A stretch of DNA of 64,000 nt from Anaerorhabdus sp964386325. Lineage in GTDB: Bacteria; Bacillota_I; Bacilli_A; Erysipelotrichales; Erysipelotrichaceae. How positions within the stretch are numbered: the first letter of the stretch is position 1; every line of letters starts with the position of its first letter. Below the pieces are notes generated by a model. It was given only the letters and a program-made list of their open reading frames with translations. It had not been told where the DNA came from and searched no databases. The DNA lies in assembly GCA_964386325.1 (NCBI GenBank), contig CAYLQY010000002.1:124001-188000 (forward strand). The letters run 5' to 3'. Shown in pieces: positions 25,399-33,655 of the stretch. A program made the position numbers and the translations under genes.

Positions 25399-25416
25399 GA
25401 ATATATATTCAATATA
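25393..25416. promoter_or_regulatory. 24-bp perfect palindrome, likely TetR operator
   Basis: Two inverted 12-base arms (TATATTGAATAT) meet with no spacer. The palindrome covers the -10 and start region of the promoter and ends 21 bases before the TetR start codon. This position predicts autorepression. Confidence 0.8.
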
Positions 25417-25437
25417 TAAAATAGAACGGAGGTAACA

Positions 25438-26007
25438 ATGAGAGTAGAACAACGAGAGAAAAGAAAGTTAGAAATTATTATTACCTCAATTGATGTCTTT
25501 GTAACACGTGGTTATGCGGGTACAAAAATACAAGATATAGCAGAAAGTGCTGGAATGAGTGTAGGCCTCTTATTCCATTACTTTGAATCGAAAGAAGCAC
25601 TATACAATGAATTAATCAAAATAGCTGTCGATGGTACAATAGAAACATTGAATCAAGATGCTGCAATGCCTATTGAGTATTTTGAAAAATTCACACGTGA
25701 ATTATTTATAAAAGTAAGTAATCATCCTTATTGGGCAAAGATATTTGTATTGCTTAAGCAAGCCATGAACAATGATTCGATTCCAGAAACAGCAAAAAAA
25801 TACGTCAAGAAAATTAAAATTGTTGAACAGATGGTACAGGTCATTAAGAGTGGACAACAATTACAGATAATTCGAAGAGGAAATTCGATGACACTAGCAA
25901 TGCTCTATTGGACAACAGTAACTGGTGTTATTGAACAATATGCGTTTACTCCAACAATTCCTTTACCGGAAGTAGGATGGATTCTTTCATTAATAAAATC
26001 TAATTAA
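25438..26007 (+). CDS. TetR family transcriptional regulator
   Basis: A 189-residue regulator with an N-terminal helix-turn-helix (TKIQDIAESAGMSVGLLFHYFESKEALYNEL, typical of TetR) and an all-helical ligand domain. Its likely operator is the 24-bp palindrome on its own promoter. A GNAT gene follows after 50 bases and probably shares the transcript. The ligand and other targets are unknown. Ribosome binding site GGAGGTAAC. Confidence 0.92.
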   Translation: MRVEQREKRKLEIIITSIDVFVTRGYAGTKIQDIAESAGMSVGLLFHYFESKEALYNELIKIAVDGTIETLNQDAAMPIEYFEKFTRELFIKVSNHPYWAKIFVLLKQAMNNDSIPETAKKYVKKIKIVEQMVQVIKSGQQLQIIRRGNSMTLAMLYWTTVTGVIEQYAFTPTIPLPEVGWILSLIKSN

Positions 26008-26057
26008 AATTGAAGGAAAGTGTGTTGGGATTTGTAGAAAAAATAGGAGGAAGGGAT

Positions 26058-26552
26058 ATGGAACTAATTAAGTTGTGGGAATCAGACCTACAAAAAGCTT
26101 ATGTACTTCAAAGTTCATTTCTGAGTGATGAAAATGGATTTGTGAATGCTGCTTATGGATATTCCTTTGATGAGTTTATAGAATATGTAGCTATGCGTAA
26201 AAATCGTTCTCAAGGCATCGATTTGCCAGAAGGGTTTGTGCCGGATACTGTTTTTATTCTTGTTGATGATGAAAGTTATGTAGGTATATTTAATCTTAGA
26301 CATGAGTTGAATGAGTTTCTTAGAGAAGGTGCTGGACACATTGGGTATGGAATTACACCAAATTTTAGAAATAAAGGGTATGCAACAAAAGGACTAGCTT
26401 TAGTTCTTGAAAAAGCAAAGAACATAGGTATTGAAGAAGCTTATTTATCTGTAAATAAAAACAATCATGCAAGTGTTAAGGCACAATTGAATAATGGTGC
26501 AGTTATTCATCATGAAAATGATAATGAATATTTTACTAGAATCAAATTATAG
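26058..26552 (+). CDS. GNAT family N-acetyltransferase
   Basis: A 164-residue acetyltransferase of the GNAT fold. The acetyl-CoA-binding region is HIGYGITPNFRNKGYATKGLALVLEKA (motif A, R/Q-x-x-G-x-A type). Motif B contains SVNKNNHASVKAQLNNGA. Substrate is unknown; the sequence resembles acetyltransferases that accept amino groups of small molecules. The start is ATG 26058 behind GGAGGAAGGG; the in-frame TTG at 26010 lacks support. It lies downstream of the TetR gene. Confidence 0.88.
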   Translation: MELIKLWESDLQKAYVLQSSFLSDENGFVNAAYGYSFDEFIEYVAMRKNRSQGIDLPEGFVPDTVFILVDDESYVGIFNLRHELNEFLREGAGHIGYGITPNFRNKGYATKGLALVLEKAKNIGIEEAYLSVNKNNHASVKAQLNNGAVIHHENDNEYFTRIKL

Positions 26553-26571
26553 CGGTTAAAGCCGCTTTTTT
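26551..26571 (+). terminator. Terminator after the GNAT gene
   Basis: Short stem AGCGGT / GCCGCT (one G-U pair) with loop TAAA, followed by TTTTTT. It overlaps the stop codon. Confidence 0.8.
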
Positions 26572-26573
26572 AA

Positions 26574-26606
26574 ATAAAAAAACTTGGCATAATAATTCAA
26601 CCAAGT
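26574..26606 (-). terminator. Terminator after gltX
   Basis: On the reverse strand, ACTTGG and CCAAGT pair around a 13-base loop and run into a stretch of seven T. Confidence 0.8.
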
Positions 26607-26615
26607 CTTTATATT

Positions 26616-28073
26616 TTAATTTTCTAATTGTTTGATAGCGATATCTAAACGACGAAGAGTTTCTTCTTTACCTAATATATGAGAAAGTTCAATGGCACCA
26701 CCTGGCGTAAATTGTTTTCCTGTAATCGCAACACGAACGGGATAGAGTAATTGTCCATTTTTAATTCCTAGTTTTTCAACTAAAGCCATCATTTCATCAT
26801 GAATTGTGCTTTCTTCCCAATTAGGTAAGTTTTCATACAACTCTTTTGTTGCTTTTAATGAAGGAAGTGCAACTTCTGGATTCGATTTCATTTTCTTATT
26901 GTTATACAACTCGACATCGAAAGAAGGATAGTTATCAAAGAAATCTAACATTTCTTCAATTTCAGCCAATGTATTTGCACGTTGTTGAAGGATTTTTGCG
27001 ATATCTTTGTGATTGTACTTATTTGAAACTGCTTTTTCGATATATGGATTCGCAAGTTCAAAATAAGTATCAAGATCCATATTACGTAAATACATACCAT
27101 TCATCCAAGTTAATTTATCAATATCAAAGATTGCTCCTGAAGTACCAATGCGTTTAACATTGAATGCTTGTTTAAGTTCATCTAATGTATAAATTTCTTG
27201 TTCTGTTTCGGGTGACCATCCAAGAAGGGCGATATAATTGATAATTGCTTCAGGCAAATAACCTTTTTCCACTAAGTCTTGGAAAGAAGCATCACCGTTA
27301 CGTTTTGATAATTTATGGTGTTCATCCTTCATAACCGGTGGACAATGAATATAAGTAGGGATATCCCAACCAAAAGATTGATATACTAAATTATACTTAG
27401 GTGTTGATGATAGATATTCATTTCCTCGAATAACATGAGTGATTTCCATCATATGATCATCAATAATATTTGCGAAGTTATATGTAGGGAAACCATCTGA
27501 CTTAAGAAGAATTGCTTCATCAAGTGTACTATTTTCCACTGTAATTGTTCCATAAACTTCATCATCAAAAGATGTAGTTCCAGTAGAAGGAATATTTTGG
27601 CGTACTACATATTTTTCGCCTCCATCAAGTCTTGCTTGGATTTCTTCTTTAGATAATTTCTTACAAGGATCATTAAAAATGAAAGATTCTCCTCGTGCTT
27701 CTGCTAATTCACGTTGAGCTTGGATATCTTCTTCTTGGCAGAAACAATAATGAGCACCACCAAGTTCTATAAGCTTTTCAGCATATTCTTTGTATATTCC
27801 TGATTTCATACGTTCTGATTGAACATAAGATCCATAATTACCGCCTACATCTGGTCCTTCATCATGAAACAACTTACATTGGGCTAATGTATTGTAGATA
27901 ATATCTGTAGCACCTTCAATTAAACGACCTTGATCAGTATCTTCAATACGAAGAATGAATACACCTTCAGGATCTTTTTTAGCTACTAAGTATTCATATA
28001 AAGCGGTTCTTAGGTTACCGATATGCATGTAACCAGTAGGGCTTGGTGCAAATCTTGTACGTACTTTTGTCAT
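26616..28073 (-). CDS. gltX: Glutamyl-tRNA synthetase
   Basis: A 485-residue class I aminoacyl-tRNA synthetase that charges tRNA-Glu, and in many Firmicutes also tRNA-Gln for transamidation. The HIGH-type motif is PSPTGYMHIGN (residues 11-21) and the KMSKS-type motif is KLSKRNG (about 253). Length is as expected. The reverse-strand ribosome binding site AGAGGT precedes the start. It is alone on this strand here, convergent with the GNAT gene. Confidence 0.97.
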   Translation of the reverse strand: MTKVRTRFAPSPTGYMHIGNLRTALYEYLVAKKDPEGVFILRIEDTDQGRLIEGATDIIYNTLAQCKLFHDEGPDVGGNYGSYVQSERMKSGIYKEYAEKLIELGGAHYCFCQEEDIQAQRELAEARGESFIFNDPCKKLSKEEIQARLDGGEKYVVRQNIPSTGTTSFDDEVYGTITVENSTLDEAILLKSDGFPTYNFANIIDDHMMEITHVIRGNEYLSSTPKYNLVYQSFGWDIPTYIHCPPVMKDEHHKLSKRNGDASFQDLVEKGYLPEAIINYIALLGWSPETEQEIYTLDELKQAFNVKRIGTSGAIFDIDKLTWMNGMYLRNMDLDTYFELANPYIEKAVSNKYNHKDIAKILQQRANTLAEIEEMLDFFDNYPSFDVELYNNKKMKSNPEVALPSLKATKELYENLPNWEESTIHDEMMALVEKLGIKNGQLLYPVRVAITGKQFTPGGAIELSHILGKEETLRRLDIAIKQLEN

Positions 28074-28236
28074 AATTTTACCTCTTATTTCGTAAATTTT
28101 ATTTTACTCTAAATACTAAACTCTTTCAATGGAAATCAATAAAAAATGGCTTTTTTAAAGGATATTTTGTTTTTTTTATGATGATTATGATAATGACTTA
28201 AAAGTATTATTTTTTTAAAAATGTATATTTTCTAAT

Positions 28237-28263
28237 AAGATACCTTGACAGGCGAGGTATCTT
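28237..28263. promoter_or_regulatory. Inverted repeat on the padR promoter, likely PadR operator
   Basis: AAGATACCT (28237-28245) and AGGTATCTT (28255-28263) are perfect inverted 9-mers separated by 9 bases. They straddle the -35. The 223-base gap before this (from 28074) is otherwise AT-rich with no gene seen. Confidence 0.75.
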
Positions 28264-28273
28264 GTCTTATAGT
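28245..28273 (+). promoter_or_regulatory. Promoter of the padR operon
   Basis: TTGACA (28245-28250), 17-base spacer, TATAGT (28268-28273), embedded in the inverted repeat. Confidence 0.82.
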
Positions 28274-28296
28274 ATATTCATCAAGGAGGTGGATGT

Positions 28297-28635
28297 ATGC
28301 TAATTATGTCAGATATCATTCGTGGCTATACAGATACATTTATTCTAGCTCAAATACTACATAAAGATAGTTATGGGTATGAAATAAATAAGGCAATTAA
28401 TGAAATGACAGATGGGCGATTTGAGTTGAAAGAAGCAACACTCTATACAACATTCAGACGTCTTGAACAAGGTGGATACATAATTTCTTATTGGGGCGAT
28501 GAAAATACCGGTGCTCGCCGTAGATATTATGCAATTACTGAGAAAGGCAAGGAATTGTATTACGAGAATTTAAATGACTGGAAAACAGCTAAAACAATGA
28601 TTAATCAAATATTGGAGGATAAGAATGATGAATAG
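28297..28635 (+). CDS. PadR family transcriptional regulator
   Basis: A 112-residue PadR regulator: a winged helix with FILAQILHKDSYGYEI, the ELKEATLYTTFRRLEQGGYI recognition helix/wing, and the GARRRYYAITEKG wing. A C-terminal helix serves for dimerisation. It probably autorepresses through the inverted repeat overlapping its promoter. Strong ribosome binding site AAGGAGGT. It heads an operon with a HAAS-type membrane protein and two DUF4097 proteins, a combination common in Firmicutes for envelope-stress or bacteriocin-type responses. Confidence 0.93.
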   Translation: MLIMSDIIRGYTDTFILAQILHKDSYGYEINKAINEMTDGRFELKEATLYTTFRRLEQGGYIISYWGDENTGARRRYYAITEKGKELYYENLNDWKTAKTMINQILEDKNDE

Positions 28636-29302
28636 AAAGATTAAAAACTACGTCGATGTAATATTCCAAGATGTACCAAGAACAAAAAAGGCAACAGAAC
28701 TAAAGGAAGAAATCGCATCAAACCTTAACGAGCGTTTTGAAGATTACATGGCTCAAGGAAAATCAGAAACTGAAAGTTATGGTTTGGCAGTTGCGAACAT
28801 GGGAGATATTGACGAGATGATAAAAGAAGTAATGCCAAATGATGAGTTTTTTAGAGAAGCAAGTACATATCGTAGAAGAAATGCAAGAAACACTGCGATT
28901 GGAGTAGCAATGTATATTATTGGTGCCGCACTCTTAATCATGTGTGGTGCCGCAGGTGAAGCTATGGGAATGGATGATTTAGGAGGCGTTGTTGGTGTAA
29001 CTATTTTACTTATATTAGCAGCTATCGCAACAGCATTAATTGTTTATTCACACATGTCTACACCAAAAGAATATAAGGATTATGAAGAAACACAAGAACG
29101 TGAAATGAAAGAAATGAGACCTTATGACCGTAAAGTGTACCAAGCAATTTCATCAATTTATTGGACAGTGATAACTGCCATTTATTTAGGAATTTCATTT
29201 TGGACAATGGCATGGGGAATTACTTGGATTATTTGGGTAATTGCAGGCGTACTTCACTCAATTATCACAACAATATTCCAACTTAGAGGAATTAAAGAAT
29301 GA
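28625..29302 (+). CDS. HAAS/DUF1700-type membrane protein of the PadR operon
   Basis: This 225-residue protein starts with a cytoplasmic helical domain (ELKEEIASNLNERFEDYMAQG...ANMGDIDEMIKEV), the HAAS/permease-prefix pattern seen in PadR-linked anti-regulator proteins. About four membrane segments follow (near residues 95-115, 120-140, 175-195, 198-218). ATG 28625 and 28628 are tandem starts that overlap padR by ~10 bases. The product may sequester PadR or transmit an envelope signal, which is inferred from family context. Confidence 0.78.
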   Translation: MMNRKIKNYVDVIFQDVPRTKKATELKEEIASNLNERFEDYMAQGKSETESYGLAVANMGDIDEMIKEVMPNDEFFREASTYRRRNARNTAIGVAMYIIGAALLIMCGAAGEAMGMDDLGGVVGVTILLILAAIATALIVYSHMSTPKEYKDYEETQEREMKEMRPYDRKVYQAISSIYWTVITAIYLGISFWTMAWGITWIIWVIAGVLHSIITTIFQLRGIKE

Positions 29303-30144
29303 AAAAAATATTAATAACTAAGTTAATTGTATTATGTGTTGTTCTGGCTTTAATTATTCCAATTGGAATTGGTTTAATTACAGGTTATGGATTTGGATGG
29401 GGTGGAAGCTTTGGTTTCTTAAGATTCGGATCACAAGAAGGGTTTGCGGTATTAAAAGTAAATGATAGTTTTTCAAATGTTGAATCAATTCAAACTAAAT
29501 TAGTGGATGAAAATATCATTGTTTATACACACAACAAGAAAACAGTGGATGTTAAATACTATGGTGATGAAAAACATACACCTGTTGTTAAACAAAATGG
29601 AAATACTTTAGTTATCGAAAGAAAAAAAGAATTCAGCTTCTTCAACTTTAATTGGAATTGGACTGAGAGCAGAGTAGAAATCTATGTTCCAAAAGATACT
29701 TCAATTGAAGCAAGTTTAAATTCAGTAAGTGGTAACATTGATGTAAATGCATCATTCAATAACGAATATTTAGAAACTGTCAGTGGAAATATTTCTGTAT
29801 ATGCATCAGGAAGCAAATTGACGGCAACATCAGTCAGTGGTAATATTCGTGTATATGAACCATTTAATTCAGTGAATTTTAATACAGTAAGTGGTAATGT
29901 GCGTCTTAAAACTATTGAAGATGCTAGTTTAACTGGAGATACAGTGAGTGGCGATATTCGTGCTAGTTTATGTGATACAAACTGTGGTTATAGTTTAAGA
30001 TTTAGTAGTGTAAGTGGTACATTTAAAGACCGTTACAATGATCAAGATATTGATAGAAAAGCAAATATTAATCAAGGTAATTCATCAATTTCATTTGATG
30101 TTGAAACAGTCAGCGGTGATTTTAAATTAGAAGATTGGGATTAA
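29299..30144 (+). CDS. Membrane-anchored DUF4097 beta-repeat protein
   Basis: A 281-residue protein with an N-terminal membrane segment (IVLCVVLALIIPIGIGLITG) followed by an extracellular repeat domain. The repeats end in the recurring V-S-G-(N/D/T) turn (for example NSVSGNID, ETVSGNIS, TSVSGNIR, NTVSGNVR, DTVSGDIR), consistent with a right-handed beta-helix of the DUF4097/DUF4098 family. Function is unknown; such genes are often induced by envelope stress. It overlaps the preceding gene by 4 bases (ATGA). Confidence 0.85.
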   Translation: MKKILITKLIVLCVVLALIIPIGIGLITGYGFGWGGSFGFLRFGSQEGFAVLKVNDSFSNVESIQTKLVDENIIVYTHNKKTVDVKYYGDEKHTPVVKQNGNTLVIERKKEFSFFNFNWNWTESRVEIYVPKDTSIEASLNSVSGNIDVNASFNNEYLETVSGNISVYASGSKLTATSVSGNIRVYEPFNSVNFNTVSGNVRLKTIEDASLTGDTVSGDIRASLCDTNCGYSLRFSSVSGTFKDRYNDQDIDRKANINQGNSSISFDVETVSGDFKLEDWD

Positions 30145-30172
30145 ATCCCTTTTTCTATAGGAGTAATGAAAA

Positions 30173-30859
30173 ATGAAAATAAATGAAAAATATAAAGATA
30201 TCCATGACCTAAAAATTATCATGGTCGAACAAGATATACTAGTTGAATATCATGACCAAAACTATGTTGAACTATTTTATGATGGAAACCCACGAGGCCA
30301 GATTGATATTGCGGTTGTAGAGGGTGAATTAAGAGTAAAATCAGTAAATACATTGGATCAATTATTATCAATTAATTTAAAAAAAGGAATTCTTAGATTA
30401 GCTGTTCCTAAAAATGTAATTCAACGAGTTGATTTAAAAACAGTGAGTGGCAATGTATTCTCAGAAATTAATTGTAAACAAGCAATTATAAATACAATAA
30501 GTGGAAAAATAGTTTCAAAAGGATCATTTGCAGAAGCAATTGTTGAATCAATAAGTGGGAGTATTTGTTTATATAATCCTATTGAAAATCTAAGATTCAA
30601 AACAACGAGTGGAAGTGTGAAATGTGTGTCACTTACAAACACGATGATTACTGGTTCTTCTATTAGTGGTAGTGTTATCATTGCGAATCCTAAAAATGCG
30701 GGCTACCGTATTAGATTCAAATCAATCAGTGGTCATTTTAAAGATTTGAAAACTAGACAGCGTGGTGCTGGTAAAATAGAAATGGTGCAAGGCGATGGTT
30801 CTTCACAATTTGAAGTCAACACAACGAGTGGTCATTGTAAAATAGATGATTGGATATAA
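30173..30859 (+). CDS. Second DUF4097 beta-repeat protein, without membrane anchor
   Basis: A 228-residue paralogue of the preceding gene's repeat domain, with KTVSGNV, NTISGKI, ESISGSI, KTTSGSV, SSISGSV turns. It lacks a signal peptide or membrane segment and is predicted cytoplasmic, unless it binds its membrane-anchored partner. It is the last gene of the padR operon and ends at a strong terminator. A local duplication is likely. Confidence 0.82.
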   Translation: MKINEKYKDIHDLKIIMVEQDILVEYHDQNYVELFYDGNPRGQIDIAVVEGELRVKSVNTLDQLLSINLKKGILRLAVPKNVIQRVDLKTVSGNVFSEINCKQAIINTISGKIVSKGSFAEAIVESISGSICLYNPIENLRFKTTSGSVKCVSLTNTMITGSSISGSVIIANPKNAGYRIRFKSISGHFKDLKTRQRGAGKIEMVQGDGSSQFEVNTTSGHCKIDDWI

Positions 30860-30884
30860 AAGTTTAGAATTTTCTAAACTTTTT
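30858..30884 (+). terminator. Terminator of the padR operon
   Basis: Perfect 11-bp stem (30858-30868 / 30873-30883) with a 4-base loop; T-rich downstream. It overlaps the last stop codon. Confidence 0.9.
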
Positions 30885-30953
30885 ATTTTGTCTACGGGGA
30901 GTAGATACCTTTAGTAGAATTTATAGGTTACACTACTTGTGGAGGATTAACAA

Positions 30954-31292
30954 ATGGATAAATCACATAAAAAAGAATTAATGAATCAATGGAAGAACAG
31001 AAAACCTAAAATGGGTATCATTGGATTTCATTTTATTGATGTTGACGAAATTTTCTTGGGTATTAGTAAAGATTTAAGTGTAGGTTTTAATAGCGGTAAA
31101 TTTCAATTAACACTACATAGTCATCCAAATGTACGAATGCAAGAACTATGGAATTTGTATGGCGAAGATGGTGTTGATTATAAGATTGTTTGTGAACTGA
31201 ATTATGATGATCCGAAAGAAGATCAAACAAAGCATTTAAAAGAGCTTCTTGATATTTGCTTGTTGGATGATGAAAATGCGAAGCGAATTTGA
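30954..31292 (+). CDS. GIY-YIG-nuclease-like small protein
   Basis: A 112-residue protein beginning KKELMNQWKNRKPKMGI, a pattern shared by small Firmicute proteins annotated as GIY-YIG nuclease family. The NSGKFQLTLHSHPN stretch and the following LWNLYGEDGVDYKIV match that group. The GIY-YIG motif itself is not clear: the region reads MGIIGFHFIDVDEIFLG. Nuclease activity is therefore uncertain. It is 15 bases upstream of the HTH-desulfoferrodoxin regulator and probably co-transcribed. Confidence 0.6.
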   Translation: MDKSHKKELMNQWKNRKPKMGIIGFHFIDVDEIFLGISKDLSVGFNSGKFQLTLHSHPNVRMQELWNLYGEDGVDYKIVCELNYDDPKEDQTKHLKELLDICLLDDENAKRI

Positions 31293-31307
31293 GAAAGGAG
31301 ATTAATA

Positions 31308-31898
31308 ATGGATGCGAAAAAAATAGGTAAGTTAATAGTACAACTAAGAAATGAAAAAGAACTGACGCAACAAGACATTGCGAATAAATTATGCATAAGC
31401 AATAAAACGGTATCCAAATGGGAATGTGGATTAGGATGCCCAGATGTATCCTTGTGGGAGGAATTAGCTGATATTTTAGGAGCTGATTTGTTGGAACTAC
31501 TTCGTGGAGAATTAAGAAGAAATCGTTACGACAACGGAAAGATGAGCAACATTAAATTCTATGTGTGCTCTTCATGTCAAAATATTCTGACAAGTACTGG
31601 AAATACATCGATAACTTGTTGTGGTAGAAAACTAGCACCTTTGCAGATTAATGCTCAAAGTGAAAATTATGAAGTCTCAAAAAGTGTTGTTGATGTAGAT
31701 ATGTATTATCAAATAAATCACGAAATGACTAAAGAACATTATATTTCTTTTGTGGCACTACTATGTCAAGATAGGATACTCATCATCCGTATGTATCCCG
31801 AACAAGCTGCAGCATTTAGAATTCCAGTTTCTATGGATAAGGGACAATTATTTGTTTATTGCACAAAACACGGATTACAAAAGGGTACTACCAACTAA
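31308..31898 (+). CDS. XRE-type HTH regulator fused to a desulfoferrodoxin-like module
   Basis: A 196-residue protein. Residues 1-66 are a Cro/CI helix-turn-helix (LTQQDIANKLCISNKTVSKWE). Residues ~83-112 look like a desulforedoxin-type Fe site: C87-x2-C90 and C104-C105 in a FYVCSSCQNI...CCGRKL frame. Residues ~120-193 resemble the superoxide reductase domain: H138-EMTKE-H144-YI and C185-x2-H188-GL match four of the five iron ligands. The usual first His is replaced (region ENYEVSK). It is probably a redox- or oxygen-sensing regulator, which is inference. Ribosome binding site AAAGGAG. Confidence 0.78.
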   Translation: MDAKKIGKLIVQLRNEKELTQQDIANKLCISNKTVSKWECGLGCPDVSLWEELADILGADLLELLRGELRRNRYDNGKMSNIKFYVCSSCQNILTSTGNTSITCCGRKLAPLQINAQSENYEVSKSVVDVDMYYQINHEMTKEHYISFVALLCQDRILIIRMYPEQAAAFRIPVSMDKGQLFVYCTKHGLQKGTTN

Positions 31899-31919
31899 AT
31901 AACGTTAATCTATTTCGAT

Positions 31920-31963
31920 AAAACTTTTCATGAATGTTGAGGATACATTTAGGAAAGTTTTTT
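31920..31963 (+). terminator. Terminator after the HTH-desulfoferrodoxin gene
   Basis: AAAACTTTTC (31920-31929) pairs with GGAAAGTTTT; an inner AATGT/ACATT stem extends it. A T run follows. Confidence 0.75.
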
Positions 31964-31979
31964 CTTGTTGCGTGTGAAG

Positions 31980-31988
31980 TGATATAAT
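31980..31988 (+). promoter_or_regulatory. Extended -10 promoter for the B12-radical SAM operon
   Basis: TGaTATAAT, 20 bases before ATG 32009. Confidence 0.65.
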
Positions 31989-32008
31989 AGACAAGAATTG
32001 GAGAATAT

Positions 32009-33655
32009 ATGAAAGTAATATTAACAACGCTAAATGCAAAATTTATACATACTAGTCTTGCGTTACGCTGGCTCTATGTAGCTCGTGACACATCTTTTAA
32101 TACTGAAATACAAGAATATACAATCAAAGATAGCTTAGATGAAGTAGCTCATAAACTGATTCATAGTAATCCTGATGTCATAGGACTATCTGTTTACATA
32201 TGGAATCAAGAGGAATCAAAAGAATTAGTGATAAAGATAACTGAACTAAATCCGAAGATAAGAATTCTAATAGGTGGCCCAGAAGTTTCTTATGAGTATA
32301 GCGATTGGCTAGACTATCCGATTGAAGGTGTATTACGTGGAGAAGGAGAAAAGACATTTTGGCAAGCTTGTCGTAAAGAAACGGATATTGACGGCTTTGT
32401 AAGTAAAGATTACGAATCGCCTGTAGCATACGCTAAGGTTGATTTAAAATGGTTAGAAACTCTAGAAAGCCCTTATTTTTTAGCTTTTGATAAAGAAACA
32501 CGAAAAAATCGTTATTTATACCTTGAAACAAGTAGAGGTTGTCCATATCGTTGTAGCTATTGTTTATCTTCACTGGATAATCAAGTTCGATTGTTTTCTG
32601 AAGCTTATATAATTGAACAATTAAAACGTTTGGAACAAATAGAATGCAAACAAGTAAAATTTCTAGATCGTACATTTAATGTAAAACCAGAAAGAGCATT
32701 ATCGATTGCAAAATTAATTGAACAACTGAATGTCGATTTTAGTTTTCAATTTGAAGTTGTATTAGACACAATGAAAGAAGAAATGATAAGTTTCTTTGAA
32801 CAAAGTAATAAACAAAGATTCCGCTTTGAAGTAGGGGTACAATCATTTAACGAAAAAACCTTGGATGCAGTTCATCGTTATCAAAACTTAGATATTCTTG
32901 TAAAAAATATTAAACGATTAAGTCGTGCAGGCTGTATTATGCATGTGGATCTTATCGGTGGATTACCTTATGAAGACATAAGTTCATTTAGAGATTCCTA
33001 TACAAAACTTTTTGCATGTGGTGCAACGGAAATCCAAGTTGGTATTTTAAAACTGTTAAAAGGAACAACGCTGCGTTTACAAGCTAGTCATTATGATTTC
33101 ACTTATGAAACTCACTCGCCATATACTGTTGAAAAAACGAAATGGTTATCAAAAGAAGATGTTTTGATTATTGAGGATGTTTATCAAGCTACGGAAAAGC
33201 TTTATAATAACGGTCGTATTCGATTTACATTAGATACTTGTTATGAGTATGGTTATCCTATATTTGATGTGATGGCTGATACTGGTAAGCGTATGCGAAA
33301 CTTTCAAGGACAGCCACAAGTGTTGGATTATTTTAAATTACTCTATGAATGTTTGAATCAGTATAAATTAATGGATGATTCTAAACTAAAGGCGTGTTTG
33401 AATACTGATTATTACACTAACTTTAAGCAAACGCCAAAACTTTTATTTCATGATGAAATTGATAAAGAAACGGTAAAAGAGTTATTTAAAAAATGGGTTT
33501 TGAATAAAACATTTGATGAACAGACCTTGTATAACTATGGTAAAATTAGATTTGGATTTCATAAAAATCAAATTATGTATCAAGTTTTGATTTATGATCG
33601 TTTTCAAAACTATCCAGTTCGTTACTGGTTTAATGATGAAGGAGAAGCTCAATGA
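32009..33655 (+). CDS. B12-binding domain radical SAM protein (DUF4080 type)
   Basis: A 548-residue protein. The N-terminal ~140 residues form a cobalamin-binding Rossmann-like domain (DVIGLSVYIWN, ILIGGPEVSYE). The radical SAM core has C178-x3-C182-x2-C185 in SRGCPYRCSYC. The C-terminal ~180 residues match DUF4080. Similar proteins are widespread in Firmicutes; methyl or methylthio transfer is plausible but the substrate is unknown. It overlaps rdgB by 4 bases and leads an operon with rdgB, a DUF1461 protein, trmL and an ECF S-component. Confidence 0.85.
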   Translation: MKVILTTLNAKFIHTSLALRWLYVARDTSFNTEIQEYTIKDSLDEVAHKLIHSNPDVIGLSVYIWNQEESKELVIKITELNPKIRILIGGPEVSYEYSDWLDYPIEGVLRGEGEKTFWQACRKETDIDGFVSKDYESPVAYAKVDLKWLETLESPYFLAFDKETRKNRYLYLETSRGCPYRCSYCLSSLDNQVRLFSEAYIIEQLKRLEQIECKQVKFLDRTFNVKPERALSIAKLIEQLNVDFSFQFEVVLDTMKEEMISFFEQSNKQRFRFEVGVQSFNEKTLDAVHRYQNLDILVKNIKRLSRAGCIMHVDLIGGLPYEDISSFRDSYTKLFACGATEIQVGILKLLKGTTLRLQASHYDFTYETHSPYTVEKTKWLSKEDVLIIEDVYQATEKLYNNGRIRFTLDTCYEYGYPIFDVMADTGKRMRNFQGQPQVLDYFKLLYECLNQYKLMDDSKLKACLNTDYYTNFKQTPKLLFHDEIDKETVKELFKKWVLNKTFDEQTLYNYGKIRFGFHKNQIMYQVLIYDRFQNYPVRYWFNDEGEAQ

